A stretch of 7,511 bases of DNA. Origin: an uncultured Kineosporia sp. (lineage in GTDB: Bacteria; Actinomycetota; Actinomycetes; Actinomycetales; Kineosporiaceae). Below are positions 1 to 4,791 of this stretch, piece after piece; the stretch's first letter is position 1, and every line of letters starts with the position of its first letter. Made by a program: the position numbers and the translations under genes. The notes beneath the pieces are model-generated. The model searched no databases. It was not told the origin of the DNA and worked only from the letters and a program-made list of their open reading frames with translations. The stretch spans positions 1 to 7,511 of the forward strand of contig CALMAR010000091.1 of assembly GCA_937859855.1 (NCBI GenBank), in the 5' to 3' direction.

Positions 1-813
1 CCTTCCGCACCGCGAGGGCGCCGTCCCACCCCCCTGCGGCGGCCTCGAGCCGCCGCCCCCTCGGCGCTGACCTGGACCGCACTCACCGCGGACTTCGCCA
101 TCCGCCGGCTGCGGCCCGGCCCTCGCCCGGGCGATCCCGGCTGGTGGCCCGAGATCCAGCGGATGGCGCTGACCAGCATCGGCATCCCGTTCGCGGCGGT
201 AGCTCATCGGGCGATCGGCCGCTGGCGCTGGCGGGGAGCGGTCCCCGCCTGGCCGCTGCCCGTGAAGGCGGTGCTGTTCGATCGGGACGGAACCCTCGTG
301 CACGACGTCCCCTACAACGGTGACCCGCACGCGGTCCAGCTGATGCCAGCTGCCCGCACCGCATTGCAGGCGGTCCGGGCGGCGGGGCTGCGCACGGGAG
401 TGGTCAGTAACCAGTCCGGCATCGGACGCGGATTGATCACTGCGGGCGATGCCTGGGCGGTGAACCGCGAGATCGACCGGCAGCTGGGGGGCCTGGACAG
501 CTGGCAGATCTGCCCGCACGTGGCCGCCGACCACTGTGCCTGTCGCAAACCGGGACCGCTGCTGATCCAGCGGGCCGGGGGGGGGCCCCCGGGGCGGGGC
601 CCGCCGACGCCAGGGGGGGGGGGCGGCCCGGACAGCGCGGCCGCTCGCGCGGCGGGGGCCCGGGCGGTGCTGGTGCCGACCGGGCAGACCCGTCCCGCCG
701 AGATCGCGGATTCCCCGCTGGTCGCCGCCGACCTGCTGGAAGCGGTCGAGCTGGCTATGCGCGCGCCGGCTGAGACCCACCGTCCCGGGCGTGACCTGGT
801 GGGGTCGCAATGA
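1..813 (+). CDS. gmhB: Partial GT2-like/GmhB fusion: D-glycero-D-manno-heptose 1,7-bisphosphate phosphatase (HAD-IIIA), 5' end outside window
   Basis: The product is predicted to remove the 7-phosphate from heptose 1,7-bisphosphate between the two HldE steps. HAD motif I (FDRDGTLVHD) lies at bases 280-309 with the nucleophile and acid/base Asp pair. Motif II (SNQSGIGRG) is near 406-432. A GmhB-type zinc loop C-x-H-x5-C-x-C uses Cys codons at 511, 535 and 541 and a His codon at 517. The motif III lysine is in CRKP (547-549). The frame stays open to base 1, and 67-250 encodes a stretch (TADFAIRRLRPGPR, then RMALTSIGIPFAAVAHR) that I recall as the tail of a family 2 glycosyltransferase fused to actinobacterial GmhB, so the true start is probably upstream. 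ATG 163 has no convincing Shine-Dalgarno. Motif IV (normally GDxxxD) is replaced by a glycine run inside a G/C-only tract at about 577-630, probably a sequence error. The stop overlaps the next start as ATGA. Confidence 0.85.
   Translation, partial: PSAPRGRRPTPLRRPRAAAPSALTWTALTADFAIRRLRPGPRPGDPGWWPEIQRMALTSIGIPFAAVAHRAIGRWRWRGAVPAWPLPVKAVLFDRDGTLVHDVPYNGDPHAVQLMPAARTALQAVRAAGLRTGVVSNQSGIGRGLITAGDAWAVNREIDRQLGGLDSWQICPHVAADHCACRKPGPLLIQRAGGGPPGRGPPTPGGGGGPDSAAARAAGARAVLVPTGQTRPAEIADSPLVAADLLEAVELAMRAPAETHRPGRDLVGSQ
577..630. other. Anomalous G/C-only tract inside gmhB (suspected sequence artefact)
   Basis: Of these 54 bases only two (A at 607 and A at 612) are not G or C. They include a run of nine G (577-585) and one of eleven G (613-623). 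The reading frame is kept on both sides, and the number of residues between the flanking conserved segments is close to that expected for the family. However, the residues encoded are only Gly, Pro, Arg and Thr where a HAD protein should have a hydrophobic strand followed by GDxxxD. This suggests substituted base calls of about the right length rather than an insertion. A similar tract closes the window at 7470-7511. Confidence 0.7.
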
Positions 814-1874
814 GTGACTCGATCACGGCGGCCAAGACCCTGGCGGTCAGGCTGGACAGCGCGGGAGATGTGCTGCTGACCGGGCCGGCGATCAGGGCAC
901 TGGCTCATGGATCCGCCCCTCAGGCAGTCGACCTGCTGGTATCACCAGCCGGAGAGGCGGCCGCCCGGCTGCTGCCCGGCGCCGGCGATGTGCTGGTGTT
1001 CGACCCGCCGTGGAGCGGGTATCAGCCTGTGCCGGTGGAGCCCGGCCAGCTGACCGGACTGATCCACGCCCTGGCCATCCGGCGTTACCGGCAGGTGGTC
1101 ATATTCACCTCGTTCCACCAGAGCCCGCTGCCGATGGCTCTGATCGCGCGGATGGCCGGCGTCCCCCATGTCGCGGCCGACTGTGAGGACTACCCGGGCT
1201 CGCTGCTGGACGTGCGTCATCAGCGGGCCGAAGTGCACGAGGTCACCGCTGCCCTCGAACTGGCTGCGGCGGCCGGTTTCAGCCGGCCACCCGGCGACGA
1301 TGGATGCTTGAAAGTCCACGTGTTACAGCCTGATTCAGGATTCGATCTGCCTGAGGATTATATCGTCATCCATCCTGAGGCGTCGGTGCCGGCCAGATCC
1401 CTGGGGTTCGATCGGGCCCGCGATCTGATCCGGGCCGTGGTGGCCGCGGGCTGGCCGGTGGTGGTAACCGGCGGCCGCCCCCCGTCCGATCAGGCCCGCC
1501 ACGGGCTCGGCACCATCGACCTGCGAGGCCAGACCAGCTTCGGGCAGCTAGCCGGCGTACTGGCCGGCGCCGCCTGCACAGTGGCGGTGAACAGTGGCCC
1601 GGCCCATCTGTCGGCGGCCACCGGCACACCGGTGGTCTCACTGTTCTCTCCGGTGGTGCCGGCCGCCCGCTGGGCGCCGTTCGGCGTGCCGGTGGTGCTG
1701 CTCGGCGATCAGCTCGCAGCGTGCCGCGGCAGCCGGGCCCGATCCTGCCCCGTTCCTGGCCACCCCTGCCTCAACGACATCGACCCGGCCACGGTGGTGG
1801 CGGCCATCGCCCAGCTGGCCCAGCCCGGGCGGGCCGCACCGCCGGTCCTGCGAGGGCAGGCGGGAGCGGCATGA
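810..1874 (+). CDS. Glycosyltransferase family 9 (heptosyltransferase-like)
   Basis: This 354-residue protein is predicted to transfer a heptose (or similar sugar) from a nucleotide donor to a glycan acceptor in the cytoplasm or at the inner membrane face. The N-terminal motif RLDSAGDVLLTGPAIRAL (residues 14-31) matches the GT9 entry loop, and Asp20 aligns with the catalytic-base Asp of WaaC-type enzymes. The C-terminal donor domain carries HPEAS (188-192), a TGG turn (220-222), DLRGQTSFGQLAGVL (237-251) and NSGPAHLSAATGTPVVSLFSP (261-281), all GT9 hallmarks. A Cys-rich segment (residues 305-320, CRGSRARSCPVPGHPC) resembles the conserved C-terminal Cys segment of the family. Start ATG overlaps the gmhB stop (ATGA), with GGTGGGG at 798-804. 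One rare TTA leucine codon (residue 172, bases 1323-1325) falls in the linker between the two Rossmann domains, where the DNA is locally less GC-rich. Acceptor and exact sugar are unknown. Confidence 0.93.
   Translation: MSDSITAAKTLAVRLDSAGDVLLTGPAIRALAHGSAPQAVDLLVSPAGEAAARLLPGAGDVLVFDPPWSGYQPVPVEPGQLTGLIHALAIRRYRQVVIFTSFHQSPLPMALIARMAGVPHVAADCEDYPGSLLDVRHQRAEVHEVTAALELAAAAGFSRPPGDDGCLKVHVLQPDSGFDLPEDYIVIHPEASVPARSLGFDRARDLIRAVVAAGWPVVVTGGRPPSDQARHGLGTIDLRGQTSFGQLAGVLAGAACTVAVNSGPAHLSAATGTPVVSLFSPVVPAARWAPFGVPVVLLGDQLAACRGSRARSCPVPGHPCLNDIDPATVVAAIAQLAQPGRAAPPVLRGQAGAA
1862..1866 (+). promoter_or_regulatory. Ribosome binding site GGGAG deciding the start of the third gene
   Basis: GGGAG lies four bases upstream of ATG 1871, which in turn overlaps the preceding TGA as ATGA. 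The frame is open further upstream to an ATG at 1721, but that part would overlap the GT9 gene by about 150 bases and encodes Pro/Gly/Arg-rich out-of-frame sequence. The site therefore supports 1871 as the start. Confidence 0.65.
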
Positions 1875-2875
1875 GGATCCTGGCCTGGCATGTGCACGGC
1901 TCGTGGATGACGTCGTTCGTCCAAGGGCCGCACGACCACTTGATTCCGGTTGTGCCCGGCCGGGCCCCCGACGGCCGGGGGCGGGCCGAGACCTGGGAGT
2001 GGCCGGCCTCGGCCCAGGAGGTCAGCCCGGAACAACTGCGGGATGCTGACATCGACGTGGTGCTGCTGCAGCGCCCGGAAGAGCTTGCCCTGACCGAACT
2101 CTGGACCGGACGCCGCCCGGGCACCGACCTGCCCGCGATCTACGTCGAGCACAACGCCCCGGCCGGACCTGCGGCGTCCACGGTCCATCCACTGGCCGAC
2201 CGGAGGGACATCCCGATCGTGCACGTGACCCACTTCAACCAGATGATGTGGGACTGCGGAGCCGCCCCAGTCACCGTGATCGAGCACGGGATCCCCGATC
2301 CGGGGTACCTCTACCGGGGTTTCAAGCCATCGCTCGGAGTCGCGGTGAACGATCCGGTCCGCCGCGCGCGGGTGGCCGGCACCGATCTGGCCCTGCGGAT
2401 CGCCGCCCAGGTCGACGTGCACTACTACGGCATGCGGGTCAACGAGCTGGACGGCCTGCCGCGGCAGAACCGGCACGAGAACCCGCCCCAGCAGGAGTTA
2501 CACCGGAGGCTGGCCCAGCATCGTGCCTACCTGCATCCATATCGCTGGACCAGTCTTGGGCTGGCGCTGATCGAGGCGATGACCATCGGCATGCCGGTGC
2601 TGGCTCTGAGCACGACCGAGGCACCCCGGGCGGTCCCGCCGGAGGCGGGAGTGCTCAGTAACGATCCCGGCGAACTGGTGGCCGCCGCCCGCCACTGGCT
2701 GGCCAATCCAGACGCGGCTCGAGAAGCGGGTCTTGGTGCACGGAACCATGCGCGGTCCAGGTACGGGCTCGATCGGTTCCTCGATGACTGGAACGTGTTC
2801 CTGAAAGGGGGTTTCGATGAGAATCGCTTTGGTCTCCGAGCACGCGAGTCCGCTGGCGACGATTGGCGACGTTGA
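1871..2875 (+). CDS. Glycosyltransferase, GT4-fold, actinobacterial heptose-cluster type
   Basis: The 334-residue product opens with MRILAWHVHGSWMTSFVQGP, a hydrophobic first strand with a His/Gly turn that I recall from glycosyltransferases sitting next to heptose genes in actinobacteria. Further landmarks are VVLLQRPEEL (63-72), YVEHNAPAG (91-99), VHVTHFNQMMWD (117-128) and IEHGIPDP (137-144). The C-terminal donor domain holds LHPYRWTSLGLALIEAM (221-237), and Glu235 matches the second Glu of the GT4 E-x7-E motif. The first Glu position is Thr227, so nucleotide-sugar binding differs from canonical members. The start at 1871 is set by the ATGA overlap and GGGAG. The last ~20 residues (from about 316) run into the next gene out of frame and are probably not native; one extra G in the G5 run at 2807-2811 would end the protein at TGA 2818-2820. 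A TTA codon encodes Leu210 (2498-2500). Donor and acceptor are unknown. Confidence 0.87.
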   Translation: MRILAWHVHGSWMTSFVQGPHDHLIPVVPGRAPDGRGRAETWEWPASAQEVSPEQLRDADIDVVLLQRPEELALTELWTGRRPGTDLPAIYVEHNAPAGPAASTVHPLADRRDIPIVHVTHFNQMMWDCGAAPVTVIEHGIPDPGYLYRGFKPSLGVAVNDPVRRARVAGTDLALRIAAQVDVHYYGMRVNELDGLPRQNRHENPPQQELHRRLAQHRAYLHPYRWTSLGLALIEAMTIGMPVLALSTTEAPRAVPPEAGVLSNDPGELVAAARHWLANPDAAREAGLGARNHARSRYGLDRFLDDWNVFLKGGFDENRFGLRARESAGDDWRR

Positions 2876-4103
2876 CGCCGGCGGCCAGAACGTCTACGTG
2901 GCAGCGCTCTCACGGACGCTGGCCGGGCGCGGGCACGATGTCCGGATCTACATTCGCCGGGATGATCCGGTCTTGCCGGAACGGGTCGAACTGGCCCCCG
3001 GCGCAACGGTGATCCACGTCCCGGCCGGCCCGCCGCAGCCCCTGCCCAAGGATGACCTGCTGCCCTGGATGCCGGCCTTCGGTCGCTGGATGGCCCGCGA
3101 CTGGGGCAACCAACCCCCGAACTCCGATCCCTGGCTCGATCCATCCGCACGGCCCGACCTGGTGCACGCACATTTCTGGATGTCTGGGCTGGCGGCTCGC
3201 GAGGCGATCCGAGCCGTGCAGAGGGCCGGCCGACCGGCGGTGCCACACGTGCAGACCTTCCACGCCCTGGGAGCAGTCAAGCAGCGCATGCAGGGCAGTG
3301 ACGACACCAGCCCGCCGGGCCGGATCGGCGCCGAATCCGAGCTGGCTCGCGTTGCCGACGTCGTACTGGCGACCTGCCAGGACGAGATGGCCGAGCTGAT
3401 CGCGCTGGGCGCAACCCCGTCGTCGATCGACATCGTGCCCTGCGGAGTCGATCTCGACCACTTCCAGCCCTTCGGACCGGCTGAGCTGCCGGGGCGAACG
3501 CCGCGGCTGGCCGGGGGCCAGCATCGGTTGCTGAGTGTGGGACGGCTGGTCGAACGGAAGGGGATGGCGACGATCATCGAGGCTCTGCCCAGCCTTCCGG
3601 GTACGCATCTGACAATCGCCGGCGGCCCACCAGCCGAACTGGTGGCCGCCGCCCCCCAGGCGTCGAGGCGGCGGGAGCTGGCCGGCCAGCTGGGCGTGGC
3701 CGATCGGGTGCACCTGCTGGGCCAGGTCAGCCGATCGCAGATGCCCGCCCTGATGCGGTGGTCCGACCTGGTGGTGGCCACGCCCTGGTACGAGCCGTTC
3801 GGGATGGTTCCGCTGGAGGCGATGGCCTCGGGCCGGGCGGTGGTTGCCAGCGCGACTGGAGGACTGCTCGACACCGTGCATCCGGAGGTGACCGGGGTGC
3901 TGATCCCGCCCCGCGATCCGGATGCCCTGGCTGCGGTCCTGGCCGGTCTGCTGGGCCGGCCGGAACGCCGGCAGGCGATGGGAACGGCCGGGCGGCGCCT
4001 GGTGGAAGAGCGGTACGGCTGGGACCGGATCACTCAGAACGTCGAGAGGGTTTACACCGCAGTAGTTTCCGCGTCACCCCTGCTCACCGCGGAGGCGATC
4101 TGA
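2817..4103 (+). CDS. Glycosyltransferase family 4
   Basis: This 428-residue retaining glycosyltransferase has both GT-B domains. The N-terminal domain shows SEHASPLATIGDVDAGGQN (residues 7-25) with the glycine loop GGQN, then HAHFWMSG (117-124), TFHALGAVK (147-155) and VPCGVDLDHFQP (207-218). The C-terminal donor domain has SVGRLVERKG (240-249), with the Arg and Lys that usually contact the donor diphosphate, and EPFGMVPLE (326-334), a complete E-x7-E motif. The overall pattern resembles the MshA/sucrose-phosphate-synthase branch of GT4, but nothing shows the actual substrate. AAAGGGGG at 2804-2811 is a good ribosome binding site five bases before ATG 2817. As read, the start lies 59 bases inside the previous gene. 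The stop TGA is one base before the gmhA ATG. Confidence 0.93.
   Translation: MRIALVSEHASPLATIGDVDAGGQNVYVAALSRTLAGRGHDVRIYIRRDDPVLPERVELAPGATVIHVPAGPPQPLPKDDLLPWMPAFGRWMARDWGNQPPNSDPWLDPSARPDLVHAHFWMSGLAAREAIRAVQRAGRPAVPHVQTFHALGAVKQRMQGSDDTSPPGRIGAESELARVADVVLATCQDEMAELIALGATPSSIDIVPCGVDLDHFQPFGPAELPGRTPRLAGGQHRLLSVGRLVERKGMATIIEALPSLPGTHLTIAGGPPAELVAAAPQASRRRELAGQLGVADRVHLLGQVSRSQMPALMRWSDLVVATPWYEPFGMVPLEAMASGRAVVASATGGLLDTVHPEVTGVLIPPRDPDALAAVLAGLLGRPERRQAMGTAGRRLVEERYGWDRITQNVERVYTAVVSASPLLTAEAI
4091..4095 (+). promoter_or_regulatory. Ribosome binding site GGAGG for gmhA
   Basis: A consensus GGAGG lies nine bases upstream of ATG 4105, inside the last codons of the GT4 gene. It is one of the strongest Shine-Dalgarno sequences in the window and supports the start of the isomerase at 4105. 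Confidence 0.7.
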
Positions 4104-4104
4104 G

Positions 4105-4791
4105 ATGCCGTCCTGGCTGGAGGATCATCTCCAGGACCTGTCCCAGGGCCTGGTCGCATTGCGCTCGGCTGGCGGTGAACTGGAGCTGTGGGGCGAAACG
4201 CTGGGCAGCCTGCTCAGCCGCGGAGCCCGGCTGCTGGTGGCCGGCAACGGGGGTAGCGCCGCCGAGGCCCAGCACCTGACCGCCGAACTGGTCGGCCGGT
4301 TCCAGCACGAGCGCCGGGCCCTCTCGGCGATCTGTCTCAGTGCCGAAACCTCCAGCCTGACCGCGATTCTCAATGACTACGGCCCGGATGAGGTGTTCGC
4401 TCGTCAGGTCGAAGCCCATGGGCGCCCTGGAGACGTCCTGGTTCTGCTGTCGACCAGCGGCCGCAGCCGGAATCTGATCCAGGCCGCCCACCGGGCCCGC
4501 CGGCGCGGGGTCCTGGTCTGGTCGATGACCGGCCCGGTCCCCAATCCACTGGCTCAGCTGTCTGATCGGGTGATGTGTTGCACCTCCTCCAGCACCGCTG
4601 CGGTACAGGAACTTCAGCTGATCGCCGTGCACGCGATCTGCGCCTCGCTCGATGCCTACCTGGCCGCCAACTCCAGCCAAGGGGTGGAGATTGACCACGC
4701 CGGCCAGCTCGAGGGCAGCGGGGAACACAGCGGCATCGAGCCGCTGCACGACGAGGATCTAGCCAGCCTTCCCGGCGGGTGGGTGGCGTGA
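4105..4791 (+). CDS. gmhA: Sedoheptulose-7-phosphate isomerase (SIS domain)
   Basis: GmhA converts sedoheptulose 7-phosphate to D-glycero-D-manno-heptose 7-phosphate, the committed step of heptose synthesis, in the cytoplasm. The 228-residue product has a single SIS domain: the phosphate-binding GNGGSAAEAQH (47-57), ELVGRF (61-66) with the predicted catalytic Glu61, NDYG (90-93), the second phosphate loop STSGRS (116-121), and QELQLIAVH (168-176) with Gln168 and predicted catalytic His176. The Glu61-His176 spacing (115) equals that of E. coli Glu65-His180, which makes GmhA more likely than other SIS proteins such as DiaA. About 40 residues after position 188 form an acidic, Gly/Ser-containing extension absent from the ~192-residue E. 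coli enzyme. The gene lies one base after the GT4 gene and overlaps hldE as GTGA, so co-expression with the rest of the pathway is likely. Confidence 0.94.
   Translation: MPSWLEDHLQDLSQGLVALRSAGGELELWGETLGSLLSRGARLLVAGNGGSAAEAQHLTAELVGRFQHERRALSAICLSAETSSLTAILNDYGPDEVFARQVEAHGRPGDVLVLLSTSGRSRNLIQAAHRARRRGVLVWSMTGPVPNPLAQLSDRVMCCTSSSTAAVQELQLIAVHAICASLDAYLAANSSQGVEIDHAGQLEGSGEHSGIEPLHDEDLASLPGGWVA

Noticed and set aside
36..56. 8-bp inverted repeat with a 5-base loop (GCGGCGGC / GCCGCCGC) as a regulatory hairpin
   Set aside because: It falls in the C-rich, probably low-quality window edge inside a coding frame. Short G/C palindromes are common by chance here, and a fold-back artefact is possible.
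163..165. ATG 163 as the true start of the phosphatase gene
   Set aside because: There is no convincing Shine-Dalgarno, and the conserved-looking frame continues upstream without a stop. I treat the gene as 5'-truncated by the window.
312..908. Long open frames on the minus strand here and across 1709-2476, 2527-3246, 2910-4033, 4084-4749, 6317-7084 and 6811-7443
   Set aside because: They lie opposite genes with clear catalytic motifs, have Arg/Pro/Gly-heavy composition typical of antisense frames in high-GC DNA, and show no recognisable domain.
1721..1870. In-frame upstream extension of the third gene to ATG 1721
   Set aside because: It would overlap the GT9 gene by about 150 bases, encodes Pro/Arg/Gly-rich sequence typical of out-of-frame reading, and ignores the ATGA junction with GGGAG at 1871.
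4779..4787. GTG 4779 as the hldE start
   Set aside because: It is possible, but GTG 4788 forms the GTGA overlap seen at other junctions and places the first kinase strand directly at the N-terminus. Only three codons differ.
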